From Saccharomonospora piscinae (GTDB lineage Bacteria; Actinomycetota; Actinomycetes; Mycobacteriales; Pseudonocardiaceae), in assembly GCF_005862235.1 (NCBI RefSeq), contig NZ_VCEK01000001.1, forward strand, positions 806,001 to 870,000: 64,000 nucleotides of DNA. Reading direction: 5' to 3'. A program made the translations under genes and the position numbers. The notes below the pieces were generated by a model that did no database searches, had not been told where the DNA came from, and saw nothing but the letters and a program-made list of their open reading frames with translations. Below, in pieces: positions 1 through 8,795 of this stretch (position 1 is its first letter; the number at the start of each line of letters is the position of its first letter).

Positions 1-1
1 G

Positions 2-835
2 GTCGTCAGCGTCGGATACACCGACCAGGACGCGCTGCTGGCCCTCGGCGTGACGCCGGTGGCGACCACCCGCTGGTTCAGCGACTACCCCGGCGCGATC
101 GGGCCGTGGGCCCGCGACGCACTCGGCGGCGCCGACGATCCCGTGGTGCTCGACGACACCAACGGCATCCAGTTCGAGCGCATCGCCGAGCTGCGTCCCG
201 ACCTGATCGTCGGCCTGTACTCCGACCTCACCCGCGAGGAGTACGACACGCTCTCCGAGATCGCTCCGACCGTCGCGCCACCGCCGGATCTGCCCGACTA
301 CGGGATGCCGTGGCGCGACCTCACGACCACGATCGGCCGGGCGGTCGGCAAACCCGACGAAGCGCGCCGCGTCGTCGCCGAGGTCGACGACCACCTGGCG
401 AGCGTCCGGGCGGAGCACCCCGAGTTCGAGGGCGCCACCGCGCTCATCGCCACCCTGTACGAGGGCTACTTCCTCTACGGCGGAAACGACCCGCGCTCGG
501 TGCTGCTGACCGATCTCGGCCTCCGGCTTCCCGACCGGCTCGGCGAACTGGTGGGCGACCAGTTCGGGGCCAGCGTCAGCCGCGAACGCGCCGACGTGCT
601 CGACACCGACGTCCTGCTGTGGCTGCTGGACGACGACGGCGAGGCCCTGCGCAAGGACACGCTGTACTCGACCCTGCCGGTGGCGAAGCAGAAGCGCGAA
701 GTGATGATCGACAATTCGAGCGACTTCGGCACCGCGTTCTCCCAGGCGTCAGTGCTCAGCGTGCCCTACATCGTCGACGACCTCGTGCCCCGCCTGTCGG
801 CCGCCCTGGACGGCGACCCGGCGACCACCGGCTGA
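2..835 (+). CDS. Iron-siderophore ABC transporter substrate-binding protein (5' partial)
   Basis: The reading frame is open from the first bases of the window, so the N-terminus, including any lipoprotein signal, lies outside; 277 residues are visible. The sequence fits a FecB/FepB-type periplasmic binding protein of class III. It has a loop reading NGIQFERIAELRPDLIVG, the usual 'basis of the calculation' segment, then an alpha-helical linker and a C-terminal lobe ending near DDLVPRLSAAL. Such proteins capture ferric siderophores outside the membrane and deliver them to a permease. No permease or ATPase follows; the next gene is an unrelated aldo/keto reductase 26 bases downstream. The family call is fairly sure; the ligand is inferred. 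Confidence 0.8.
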   Translation, partial: VVSVGYTDQDALLALGVTPVATTRWFSDYPGAIGPWARDALGGADDPVVLDDTNGIQFERIAELRPDLIVGLYSDLTREEYDTLSEIAPTVAPPPDLPDYGMPWRDLTTTIGRAVGKPDEARRVVAEVDDHLASVRAEHPEFEGATALIATLYEGYFLYGGNDPRSVLLTDLGLRLPDRLGELVGDQFGASVSRERADVLDTDVLLWLLDDDGEALRKDTLYSTLPVAKQKREVMIDNSSDFGTAFSQASVLSVPYIVDDLVPRLSAALDGDPATTG

Positions 836-861
836 GCATGATCCCGTGCGAGGATGCGGCC

Positions 862-1887
862 ATGACGTATCAGGCCGCATCCTCGCGCTACGACTCCATG
901 CCGTACCGGCGTTCGGGCCGCACCGGGCTCCGGCTGCCCGCGATCTCGCTGGGCCTGTGGCACAACTTCGGCCACGACCGGCCGCTGGACACTCAGCGCG
1001 CGATCCTGCGCCGGGCCTTCGACCTGGGCATCACGCACTTCGATCTGGCGAACAACTACGGCCCGCCCTACGGCTCGGCCGAGGAGAACTTCGGCCGGGT
1101 GCTCGCCACCGACTTCCGGCCGTACCGCGACGAGATGATCGTCTCGACGAAGGCCGGATACGACATGTGGCCCGGCCCCTACGGCGACCGGGGTTCACGC
1201 AAGTACCTGCTCGCCAGCCTGGACCAGAGTCTGTCCCGGCTCGGGCTGGACTACGTCGACATCTTCTACTCGCACCGCCTCGACCCGGACACGCCGCTCG
1301 AGGAGACGATGGGTGCGCTCGACACGGCGGTACGCCAGGGCAAAGCGCTCTACGTCGGGATCTCGTCCTACTCCGCCGAGCGGACCGCCGAGGCCGCCGC
1401 CATTCTGCGGGAGCTGGGAACGCCGCTGCGCATCCACCAGCCGTCGTACTCGATGGTCAACCGCTGGATCGAGCAGGATCTGCTCGACGTCCTGGAGCGC
1501 GAGGGCGTGGGCTGCATCGGATTCTCGCCGCTGGCGCAGGGCCTGCTGACGGACCGCTACCTGCGTGGGGTGCCCGAGGGCTCCCGCGCGAGCCGGGACA
1601 GCTCGCTGCCCGCCGAGTTCCTGTCCGACGACAACCTCGCCAAGGTGCGCGCGCTGGGTGAGATCGCAGCCCGGCGGGGACAGTCGCTGGCCCAGCTCGC
1701 GATCGCGTGGGCGTTGCGTGACCAGCGGATGACCTCGGTCGTGCTGGGCGCCAGCAGCGTCGGCCAGCTGGAGGCGAACGTCGCGGCTCTGGACAACCTC
1801 GACTTCACCGCCGCCGAGCTCGCCGAGATCGACGACTACGCCACCGAGTCGGGCATCAACATCTGGGCCGAGTCGAGCTCCCGCTGA
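862..1887 (+). CDS. Aldo/keto reductase (YghZ-like)
   Basis: A 341-residue NADPH-dependent aldo/keto reductase of the AKR14/YghZ type, whose members reduce small aldehydes such as L-glyceraldehyde 3-phosphate and methylglyoxal. The catalytic tetrad is visible: Asp61 and Tyr66 (FDLANNYGPPYGSAE), Lys97 (STKAGYD) and His138 (FYSHRLD). The ATG at 862 is chosen because family homology begins there; the frame is open far upstream but that part is an antisense-like shadow. It ends at an inverted-repeat region shared with the convergent ferredoxin gene. The true substrate cannot be told from the sequence. Confidence 0.88.
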   Translation: MTYQAASSRYDSMPYRRSGRTGLRLPAISLGLWHNFGHDRPLDTQRAILRRAFDLGITHFDLANNYGPPYGSAEENFGRVLATDFRPYRDEMIVSTKAGYDMWPGPYGDRGSRKYLLASLDQSLSRLGLDYVDIFYSHRLDPDTPLEETMGALDTAVRQGKALYVGISSYSAERTAEAAAILRELGTPLRIHQPSYSMVNRWIEQDLLDVLEREGVGCIGFSPLAQGLLTDRYLRGVPEGSRASRDSSLPAEFLSDDNLAKVRALGEIAARRGQSLAQLAIAWALRDQRMTSVVLGASSVGQLEANVAALDNLDFTAAELAEIDDYATESGINIWAESSSR

Positions 1888-1888
1888 A

Positions 1889-1985
1889 CCGTGTCCGCAG
1901 CTTAGGTAGCCGTGTCCGCAAGTTGCGTAGCCGTGTCCGCAGCGTGCGATGCGGACACGGCTACGCAGGCTGCGGACACGATGTG
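1889..1985. repeat. 21-nt tandem repeat, inverted arrangement (site 1)
   Basis: Two complete 21-nt units (1889-1909, 1910-1930) and part of a third carry the core TAGCCGTGTCCGCA. They are followed by inverted copies from 1950 on. Together they form the hairpin annotated at 1924-1967. The same 21-nt unit recurs near 3.5, 37.6 and 56.6 kb. The period is seen directly; the function is unknown. Confidence 0.8.
1924..1967. terminator. Perfect 18-bp hairpin between convergent genes
   Basis: The arm TGCGTAGCCGTGTCCGCA (1924-1941) pairs perfectly with 1950-1967 across an 8-nt loop. It sits between the convergent aldo/keto reductase and ferredoxin genes, so a bidirectional terminator is a reasonable inference. 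There is no U-tract, which is common in high-GC actinobacteria. It is built from two opposed copies of the 21-nt repeat. Confidence 0.5.
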
Positions 1986-1990
1986 CGGAC

Positions 1991-2194
1991 TCAGTCCTCC
2001 ACGTCCTCCACCTGGATGGCGGAGGTCGGGCACATGTCCGCCGCCTCACGCACCGAGTCGTGCAGCTGAGCGGGCGGGCTCGCGTCGAGCAACGCGACGA
2101 TGCCGTCGTCCTCGCGCTGGTCGAACACCTCGGGAACCAGCATCGAGCACTGACCCGACCCGCAACACCGGTCCTCGTCGACGCTGATTCTCAT
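1991..2194 (-). CDS. 3Fe-4S ferredoxin
   Basis: A 67-residue soluble electron carrier. Cysteines at 10/11 and 16 (CCGSGQC) and Cys55 (MCPTSAI) fit a single 3Fe-4S cluster of the kind that feeds actinobacterial P450s. The ATG at 2194 is preferred over the GTG 18 bases upstream because GGGAGG sits 6-7 bases before it. It lies just downstream of the P450 gene on the same strand (67 bases), so it is the likely redox partner. No ferredoxin reductase is nearby, so a genome-wide reductase must serve the pair. Confidence 0.87.
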   Translation of the reverse strand: MRISVDEDRCCGSGQCSMLVPEVFDQREDDGIVALLDASPPAQLHDSVREAADMCPTSAIQVEDVED

Positions 2195-2261
2195 GTGTCG
2201 CCTCCCTGTCACTGATCGATGTCCTTCCGCCCTCGCGCAGGCGCGATCGCTGCGGCGTCGC

Positions 2262-3467
2262 TCACCACCGCACCGGTACGGTGCGCAATCCGCCCACGGC
2301 GAGACCTTCCACCCGGTCGAGTTCCGCCGGATCCACCGCGAGTTCCAGACCCGGCAGGCGGCGCAGCAGAACGGTCAGCACCGCCTGCAACTCCGTGCGC
2401 GCGAGCGACTGCCCGAGACACGAATGGGCGCCCACGCCGAAGGCCAGGTGCGGATTCGGGCTGCGAGTCAGGTCCATCTCGCCCGCCCGCGCGAAAGCGT
2501 GCTCGTCGCGGTTCGCGGCGGCCATGCTGCAGACCACCGTGGTGCCCGCCTCGATCCTCGCGTGGTCGAACTCGACGTCCTCGCTGACGTAACGCGGCAT
2601 GCCGAAGCCCGGGTTGGCGTCGAAGCGCAGCGCCTCCTCAACGGCCGTCCGCACCAGCGCGGGCTCCGCCAGGAGGCTTTCCCAGCGCGCCCGGTCGGCC
2701 AGCAACATCCCCACCATCTTCGCGATCATGTTGGCCGTGGTCTCGTGCCCGGCCACCAGCAGTCCCATTCCCGTGGCGACGAGCGCGGCGTCCGGCATCG
2801 GGTCGTCCTCGGTGAGCAGACTGCTCAGCAGATCGTCACCGGGCTCGGCGCGCCGCGCGGCGACGTGCTCGGCCATGTACCCGGTGAACTCGGCCTGCGC
2901 CGCGTCGATCTCGGCCTGCCCGTACCGGGTGAGGTTCAGCAGGGTGTCCGACCAGTAGGCGAAGCGGTCACGGTCGGTTTCCGGAACACCCAGCAGGTCG
3001 CAGATGACCCACACGGGCAGCGGGAATCCGAGGTCCGCCTTCAGGTCGGCGGGGGCGCCCCGTTCCACCATCCCGTCGATCAGCCGGTCCGCCATCGCCT
3101 CGATGCCGGGGCGCAGTGCCGTCATCCGCTTCGCGGTGAACCAGCGGCTGACCCTGCGCCGCCAGCGCTGGTGGCCCGGACCGGCCTGGGGGATGGTCGA
3201 GGCCATCGAACTGTTGAACACGCCCCCCGACTCGTTGGCCGCGATGCGCGCCGCGCCCGCCCCGGCGTCGAGTTGCCGCGTGAACCGCGAGTCGGCGAGC
3301 ACCTGCCGCACGTCGTCGTAGCGGGTGAGCAGCGATGCCTCGTCGCCGCTGGGGAGGCGGACCGTGCTCACCGGGCACCGAGTCCGCAGGCGGGCCCATT
3401 CCTCGGGCGGTTCGAGTGCAGTGGGATTGACGAACGGATACTCGGCCACGGTCTCGCTGTCCGCCAC
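2262..3467 (-). CDS. Cytochrome P450
   Basis: A 401-residue class I bacterial P450 mono-oxygenase. Landmarks are the I-helix AGHETT at 239-244, the K-helix EALR at 278-281, and the heme-binding loop FGVGAHSCLG at 343-352 with Cys350 as the thiolate ligand. Length and motifs are normal, with no membrane anchor. It is followed by the ferredoxin gene, making a two-gene unit. The substrate is not predictable here; no biosynthetic cluster surrounds it. Its promoter region contains copies of the 21-nt repeat. Confidence 0.92.
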   Translation of the reverse strand: MADSETVAEYPFVNPTALEPPEEWARLRTRCPVSTVRLPSGDEASLLTRYDDVRQVLADSRFTRQLDAGAGAARIAANESGGVFNSSMASTIPQAGPGHQRWRRRVSRWFTAKRMTALRPGIEAMADRLIDGMVERGAPADLKADLGFPLPVWVICDLLGVPETDRDRFAYWSDTLLNLTRYGQAEIDAAQAEFTGYMAEHVAARRAEPGDDLLSSLLTEDDPMPDAALVATGMGLLVAGHETTANMIAKMVGMLLADRARWESLLAEPALVRTAVEEALRFDANPGFGMPRYVSEDVEFDHARIEAGTTVVCSMAAANRDEHAFARAGEMDLTRSPNPHLAFGVGAHSCLGQSLARTELQAVLTVLLRRLPGLELAVDPAELDRVEGLAVGGLRTVPVRW

Positions 3468-3542
3468 AGTGTGCTTCCTCTCGGTAGCCGGGCTCCGACG
3501 CCAGTGAAGCGCAGGGCGTGATCTCCGTCAAGCAAGCCGTCG

Positions 3543-3600
3543 CTGCGGACACGGCTACGGGAAGTGCGGACACGGCTACGCAGGCTGCGGACACGATGCG
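3543..3600. repeat. 21-nt tandem repeat (site 2)
   Basis: Two exact-period 21-nt units (3549-3569 and 3570-3590) with partial flanking copies, all in the orientation TGCGGACACGGCTACG. Unlike site 1, this copy lies between divergent genes (P450 and USP), so a terminator role does not explain it. Confidence 0.75.
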
Positions 3601-3604
3601 GGCG

Positions 3605-3618
3605 GGGCCCGACGGCCC
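3605..3618. promoter_or_regulatory. Candidate DosR-like box upstream of USP
   Basis: GGGCCCGACGGCCC has perfect 5-nt palindromic arms and a 4-nt spacer, the geometry of the DosR box, although only 9/14 bases match GGGACTWWAGTCCC. It ends 61 bases before the USP start codon, the same distance seen for better boxes in this window. Weak on sequence alone. Confidence 0.35.
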
Positions 3619-3679
3619 TACCTACTCGCACCCCGGCCGGTGAAGAGTGGTGGAGCGAGGTGAGGGGACCGGCATCGAC

Positions 3680-4198
3680 ATGTCACGCACCGACCTGCCC
3701 TCCCGCCGGATCGTGGTGGGTATCGACGGCTCGGCCACCGCCGAGCTGGCGCTGCGCTGGGCGGTGACCGACGCGGCCGACCGGGGTGGCGCGGTGGAGG
3801 CCGTGGCCGTGCGGGAACCCGACGCGCTGCTGCCGGGAACGTCGTACACGTTCCAGCCGCGCGGGCGCAGGCCCGTGACGGACGACAGCGGCACGCGCGC
3901 GTACCTGCGGGCGGCGATCGCGGCCGTGGCCGCCGCGGTCCCGCACGCGGGCGACGTGCCGGTGACCGAGACCGTGCGGGCGGGCGATCCGGCCGGCGAG
4001 CTGATCACCGCGTCGGAGCGGGCCGACCTGCTCGTGGTGGGCAGCCACCGGCGCGGTGCGCTGTCCGAAATGCTGCTGGGCAGCGTGTCCGCGAGTTGTG
4101 TTCGCCGGGCGCGGTGCCCGGTGGTGGTCGTGCCGGCGGGGCTGGCCCACACCCGTGAACACGCTGGTGAGACAGGAACGGGAGCCGAGGACCGATGA
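3680..4198 (+). CDS. Universal stress protein (single domain)
   Basis: A 172-residue UspA-fold protein. It opens with the beta strand IVVGIDGSA and carries the nucleotide-binding signature near VVGSHRRGALSEMLLGSVS, fitting G-2x-G-9x-G(S/T). USPs of this kind bind ATP and belong to the hypoxia/dormancy response in mycobacteria. The ATG at 3680 is preferred over an upstream in-frame GTG because it has a GAGG-rich leader and the family start. It overlaps the next gene by four bases (ATGA), so the two are probably co-translated. Confidence 0.88.
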   Translation: MSRTDLPSRRIVVGIDGSATAELALRWAVTDAADRGGAVEAVAVREPDALLPGTSYTFQPRGRRPVTDDSGTRAYLRAAIAAVAAAVPHAGDVPVTETVRAGDPAGELITASERADLLVVGSHRRGALSEMLLGSVSASCVRRARCPVVVVPAGLAHTREHAGETGTGAEDR

Positions 4199-4809
4199 CC
4201 GACGAGTCAATCCCGGGCGGGCACACGCCGTCACTGGCGGATCGCTTCGCCCCCGAGCCCGATGTGGTGCAGGCACGGCACCTCGTCGTGGGTGCCGACA
4301 CTGTGCGGGCCTACGAGGCCGCCCGCCACCTCGATCTGACCGACGTGCGCGGCCCGCTGGTCGGCGCGGCGATGTGGGTGCGCGCGCTGCCGGAGCGGTG
4401 GCGCCACCGCGGGCAGGGGCCGCCGAGGACCCCCACGCGGATGACGCTGGACGACATGGTGGCCGAGTCGGAGTGGGTACTGCTGGGCGAGGCACCCGGC
4501 AGCGAGGTGGCCGCCGGGGTGGCCGGGCGCTTCTGGAAACCGGTGGTGCAGTGGCGACAGGTGGAACCGGACCGGTTCACCGAGTTCGCGGAGCCCGGCT
4601 TCGGCACGATCGTGCTGTCGCTGTCGGCGAGGCCCTACGGGATGCGCTCCCTGGTGAGCTACGACCTGCGGGTGAGCACCACGGACCGGCGCACGGCGGT
4701 CCTGTTCGGCCGGTACTGGAAAACCGTCGCCCCGTTCGTGGCGTCACTGCAGAAGGCGACGCTGCGCACCATCAGGACGGCCGCCGAGCACAGCGTGCCG
4801 ATCCGCTGA
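4195..4809 (+). CDS. Conserved hypothetical protein (possibly SRPBCC-like)
   Basis: A 204-residue soluble protein that I do not recognise with confidence. The C-terminal half (RPYGMRSLVSYDLRV...FGRYWKTVAPFV) resembles the final strand and helix of SRPBCC/START-type ligand-binding folds. There is no signal peptide or membrane segment. It is coupled to the preceding USP by an ATGA overlap and converges on the metal ATPase 12 bases away, so a stress-linked role is an inference from context only. Confidence 0.6.
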   Translation: MTDESIPGGHTPSLADRFAPEPDVVQARHLVVGADTVRAYEAARHLDLTDVRGPLVGAAMWVRALPERWRHRGQGPPRTPTRMTLDDMVAESEWVLLGEAPGSEVAAGVAGRFWKPVVQWRQVEPDRFTEFAEPGFGTIVLSLSARPYGMRSLVSYDLRVSTTDRRTAVLFGRYWKTVAPFVASLQKATLRTIRTAAEHSVPIR

Positions 4810-4821
4810 CGCCGACGACGG

Positions 4822-7146
4822 TCACCGGCCGTCGGTGCCCTCAGTGCCGTCGGTGCCGGCGGTACCGTCGGCGAGCGTGAAGAACCCCTCGTCCTCCTGC
4901 GCGAAGTGCAGGGTGAGCACGGCGTCGAGGCCGTAGAGGGTGGCTCGCAGGTCGTCGACCTGATCGGGCCGGAGCCGTCGCGGTTCCTCGGCGAGATGGC
5001 GGCCGAGCCTGCGGCACAGCCGTTCGATCTCCGCGTGGCCCCGGCTCATCGTGGCGATCCCGTCGGAACCGCCGAACGCCGGGCGTAGCGAGGGGTACAG
5101 CTCCGACTCCTCGGCGCGCTCGTGGGGCAGCAGCCGTTCGGTGAGCAGCCGGAACGCGCGGCGGACGGCGGCGTCGGACGAAGCCGTGATCCCGTCGGTC
5201 AGGCCGTCGGCCGCCTGCCGGACGGCCGCGCGCACCGGAGCCAGGCTCTCGTGCTCGGCCGCGAACCGCCGCAGCAACGGCTCCGTCCCGGAACGCGGCC
5301 GGTGCCCGCCACCGAGCATGCGCAGCGCATTGGCGATCGCCGCGACGTCGATGCCCTCCTGGACGAGTGCCCCGGCGAGCGGGGGTAGCCTGCCGAGCGC
5401 GGCGGCGATCATCGCCAGTACCGACAGCGCCGTTCCCACGATCGCGCTCTGCACCGCGACCCGGCGCGTGCGGCGTGCGATGTCCATGGCGTCGGCCAGC
5501 CGCGCAATGCGGTCATCGACGATCACCGCGTCCGCCGCCTGCGCCGCGGCGGTCGATCCGCGCGAGCCGAGGGCGATTCCCACGTCCGCCGCAGCAAGCG
5601 CCGGAGCGTCGTTGATGCCGTCGCCGACCATGACGACGGTTCCGCGTTCCCGTTCCCGCCCCACCCGCGCGATCTTGGCGGCGGGGTCCGCGCCCGCCTG
5701 CACCTCGTCGAGGCCGAGCATCGCCGCGACCTCGTCGGCGCTGCCGGACCGGTCGCCGGTGAGCAGCACGATGCGAGCCACTCCCGACGCGTGCAGGCGC
5801 CGCATGGTGCGAGACGCGTCGGCACGGATGCGGTCGCGCACGAGCAGCGCCGCCGCGGGAACACGGTCGACGGTGAGCCAGACGACCGTGGCGAGATCCA
5901 GCCTGCCCCGCCGCAGCGCAGTCGCCGCCCAGTGCGGCAGCTCCTCCCCCGTGGGCCGCGTGCCGACCTGGACCAACCGGTCGCCGACCCGGCCCTCGAC
6001 TCCGCGGCCCGGTTCCTCGGTCACGTCGTCCGCCGAGGGCGGAGCCACACCGGCGCGGCGCGCCGCGCGCACGACCGCCTCCGCGAGCACGTGCGGCGAG
6101 TACCGCTCCACGGCCGCGGCGAGACCCAGTGCCTGCTCGGTGGTCGTGTCCGGCGCGCACAGCACGTCGGTCACCTCGGGACGCCCCGCCGTGACCGTGC
6201 CCGTCTTGTCCAGCAGCAGCGACCGCGCCCCGCCGAGCAGTTCCAGCGCGGCACCGTCCCGGACGACGACACCCGCACGCGACGCCCGCGACATCCCGCC
6301 CGTCACGGCGATCGGCACGGCCAGCAGCAGCGGGCACGGGGTGGCGGTGACCAGCACGGCCACGGCGGTGACCGCGTCGGCGGACGCCGCCCAGCCCACC
6401 GCGGCGATGACCAGGGCCAGCGGCAGAAACCACACGGCGACCCGGTCGGCCAGCCGGGCGATCGGCGCGCGCTCGGCCGTGGCCTGCTCCGCCAGGCGCA
6501 CCACCCCGGCGTACGTGCTGTCGCTCGCCGCCGCCGACGCACGCAGCGGGACAGCGGCTCCCGCGTTGACCACGCCGCTGCGCACGTCCTCCCCCACGGA
6601 CCGGGCGGCCAGCCGAGACTCTCCGGTGAGCGCGGACTCGTCGAACATCCCCTCGCCCAGGGCCGTCCCGTCCACCGGGACGACCTCGCCGGGCAGCACC
6701 ACCACCACGTCGCCCGCCACGACCCGCCCGGCCGGAACCGTTTCGATCTCGTCTCCGTGCCGCAGGTGGGCGTTGCGGGGCGCGCGGGCGAGCAGGCCCG
6801 ACAGGTCCCGCGCCGCACGCCGCTCGGCGGCGGCCTCCAGCACCCTCCCGGTGGCCACCATCAACGCCACCACGGCGCCCGCCAGGTACTCGCCGACCGC
6901 AAGGGTTCCCGCGAGCGACAGCACGGCCAGCAGATCAGCGCCGTACCGGTGCCGCCGTAGCTCGCCCACGACCCGGGCCGCCGACGGGACGAGCATCGCG
7001 CCGGTGACGCAGGCCCACAGCACGCGCGCCACCTCCGGTGTCAGGGGCCACACGAGCAGCCCCGACACCAGCAGCACCACCGTGCCGGCCAGCAGCATCA
7101 GCTCACGCCCGGTGCCACGGCCGGACGTGTCGTCCCGGTTCCTCAC
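4822..7146 (-). CDS. P1B-5-type metal-transporting ATPase with C-terminal hemerythrin domain
   Basis: About 774 residues. The P-type ATPase core has TGES in the actuator domain, the membrane metal motif TPCP near residue 269, phosphorylation site DKTGT near 313, and GDGINDAP. There is no N-terminal heavy-metal-associated domain. From about residue 620 a hemerythrin-like domain follows (AEHESL, HERAEESELYP, GHAEIE, HFAQEDEGFF), offering the His and Glu ligands of a di-iron site. TPCP plus a C-terminal hemerythrin is the hallmark of the P1B-5 subgroup, linked to Fe2+/Ni2+ efflux. The start is uncertain: GTG 7146 or 7155, or ATG 7098. Longer extensions would run into the divergent gene. The tail is a GTDGTEG repeat. 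Confidence 0.88.
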   Translation of the reverse strand: MRNRDDTSGRGTGRELMLLAGTVVLLVSGLLVWPLTPEVARVLWACVTGAMLVPSAARVVGELRRHRYGADLLAVLSLAGTLAVGEYLAGAVVALMVATGRVLEAAAERRAARDLSGLLARAPRNAHLRHGDEIETVPAGRVVAGDVVVVLPGEVVPVDGTALGEGMFDESALTGESRLAARSVGEDVRSGVVNAGAAVPLRASAAASDSTYAGVVRLAEQATAERAPIARLADRVAVWFLPLALVIAAVGWAASADAVTAVAVLVTATPCPLLLAVPIAVTGGMSRASRAGVVVRDGAALELLGGARSLLLDKTGTVTAGRPEVTDVLCAPDTTTEQALGLAAAVERYSPHVLAEAVVRAARRAGVAPPSADDVTEEPGRGVEGRVGDRLVQVGTRPTGEELPHWAATALRRGRLDLATVVWLTVDRVPAAALLVRDRIRADASRTMRRLHASGVARIVLLTGDRSGSADEVAAMLGLDEVQAGADPAAKIARVGRERERGTVVMVGDGINDAPALAAADVGIALGSRGSTAAAQAADAVIVDDRIARLADAMDIARRTRRVAVQSAIVGTALSVLAMIAAALGRLPPLAGALVQEGIDVAAIANALRMLGGGHRPRSGTEPLLRRFAAEHESLAPVRAAVRQAADGLTDGITASSDAAVRRAFRLLTERLLPHERAEESELYPSLRPAFGGSDGIATMSRGHAEIERLCRRLGRHLAEEPRRLRPDQVDDLRATLYGLDAVLTLHFAQEDEGFFTLADGTAGTDGTEGTDGR

Positions 7147-7313
7147 GTCGAGCACAGCCAACACCGCACACCGGTGCCGGTGCGAGGGCCGCTGTCCCCC
7201 TCCGCGCCGGGACCATCGGCGCATCCTGGCCTGCCTCGGCGGGTCGAACGCGACGCGGCCCGGTGACCTCCGCCCCTGGCGCGGCCACCCCGCCGGCGAC
7301 CACAGTGACCGGT

Positions 7314-8783
7314 ATGGCGCACTCGGCCGGGTTCGCGCGGCTCCCTCCGGAGTGGGTGGGGCTGCGCGAGACCCACATCGGAGTGGTGTTCTTCGTCGGC
7401 GACCGCGCGTACAAGCTGAAAAAGCCCGTGGCCTTCGGTTTCGTGGACTTCCGTGACCTGCACCGGCGCGAGGTGGCGTGCCACCGAGAGGTGGAACTGA
7501 ACCGGCGTCTCGCGCCGGACGTCTACGACGGCGTGGCCGACCTGGTGGGCCCGGACGGTGCGGTGTGCGAGCACCTGGTGGTGATGCGGAGGATGCCGGA
7601 GCAGCGCCGCCTGGAGACGCTGGTGCGCCACGACGAACCACTGGCGGACACGGTGCGGGGCATCGCCGAGACCCTGGCCCGGTTCCACCGTGACGCCGCC
7701 CGTGGCGAGGCACTCGAGAACGAGGGCACCCGCGACGCGATCCGGCGGCGCTGGCACGACAGCTTCGCCGAGATCGCGCCACACCGGAGGGTGGTGGGCA
7801 CGACCGTCGCCGAGCGGGTGGAGGAACTCAGCGACACCTACCTCGCCGGGCGCGAACCCCTGTTCGCCGACCGGATCGCCGAGGGCCGGATCGTCGACGG
7901 GCACGGCGACCTGCTGTCGGAGGACATCTTCTGCCTCGACGATGGCCCCCGCATCCTCGACTGCCTGGAGTTCGACGACCGGTTGCGGGCCGTCGACGGG
8001 CTGGACGACGTGGCGTTCCTGGCGATGGACCTGGAACGCCTCGGGGCCCCGGAACTGGCGGCGCTGCTGCTCGACACCTACGTCACGGCCTCGGCCGATC
8101 CGGCCCCGGCGTCGTTGCGCCACCACTTCGTGGCCTACCGGGCCTTCGTGCGGGCCAAGGTCGCGTGCCTGCGCCACGCCCAGGGCGATCCCCGCGCGGC
8201 CGATCTCGCGCACGAGCACGCGTCCCTGGCACTGGCGCACCTGCGCGAGGGCGTGGTGCGGCTGATCCTGGTCGGCGGCCTGCCCGGCATCGGCAAGTCG
8301 ACGTTGAGCGAGGCGATCGCCCACCGGCTCGGCGCCACCGTGTTCACCAGCGATCGCGTCCGCAAGGAGCTGGCGGGTCTGGAGGCCACCGAGAGCGGGG
8401 CCGCCGAGTTCGAACGCGGCATCTACAGCCCCGAGAACACCGAGCGCACCTACGCCGAGTTGCTGCGCAGGGCCGAGGGGCGACTGGCGCGCGGCGAGAC
8501 GGTGGTACTGGACGCGTCGTGGATCTCCACGGCCCATCGGGAGGCCGCCGCCGCGCTCGCCGCCCGCACCGACAGCGGGTTGGAGCAGCTGGAGTGCTGG
8601 GCCCCGCCCGCCACGATGGCGCGCAGGCTGCGGGAGCGCTCCGGTGCGGTGTCCGACGCGACGCCGGAGATCGCGCAGCGGCTCACCGACCGGCTCAATC
8701 CCTGGCCCGAGTCGCACCGGGTGCTCACGGCGGGCAGCGTGGAGGGCTCACTCACGCAGGCGCTCGCACACCTGCGGGAGTGA
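7314..8783 (+). CDS. Bifunctional aminoglycoside-phosphotransferase-like / P-loop kinase protein (Rv2004c-like)
   Basis: A 489-residue two-domain protein. The N-terminal part resembles aminoglycoside phosphotransferase folds, with a Brenner-type HGDLLSEDIF and a later CLEFDD, although the usual Asn after HGD is replaced by Asp. The C-terminal part is a P-loop kinase with Walker A GGLPGIGKST near residues 321-330. The same order and length are found in M. tuberculosis Rv2004c, a DosR-regulon protein next to a USP. An in-frame GTG at 7305 is an alternative start. The gene is divergent from the metal ATPase. Its biochemical substrate is unknown. Confidence 0.82.
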   Translation: MAHSAGFARLPPEWVGLRETHIGVVFFVGDRAYKLKKPVAFGFVDFRDLHRREVACHREVELNRRLAPDVYDGVADLVGPDGAVCEHLVVMRRMPEQRRLETLVRHDEPLADTVRGIAETLARFHRDAARGEALENEGTRDAIRRRWHDSFAEIAPHRRVVGTTVAERVEELSDTYLAGREPLFADRIAEGRIVDGHGDLLSEDIFCLDDGPRILDCLEFDDRLRAVDGLDDVAFLAMDLERLGAPELAALLLDTYVTASADPAPASLRHHFVAYRAFVRAKVACLRHAQGDPRAADLAHEHASLALAHLREGVVRLILVGGLPGIGKSTLSEAIAHRLGATVFTSDRVRKELAGLEATESGAAEFERGIYSPENTERTYAELLRRAEGRLARGETVVLDASWISTAHREAAAALAARTDSGLEQLECWAPPATMARRLRERSGAVSDATPEIAQRLTDRLNPWPESHRVLTAGSVEGSLTQALAHLRE

Positions 8784-8795
8784 GCCCGGTCCCGC

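Noticed and set aside
106-861. Long upstream extension of the aldo/keto reductase frame
   Set aside because: It overlaps the siderophore-binding gene in another frame and gives Arg/Ala-rich sequence without domain features; ATG 862 starts the family homology.
1912-2187. Short frames over the 21-nt repeats with heptad-like sequence (AVSAACV, TQAADTA)
   Set aside because: Because 21 is a multiple of three, the repeats stay open in several frames; the periodic peptides come from the DNA repeat and lack ribosome sites.
7147-7782. N-terminal extension of the metal ATPase frame
   Set aside because: It would overlap the divergent kinase gene, reads as low-complexity Arg/Pro sequence, and P1B-5 proteins need no such domain.
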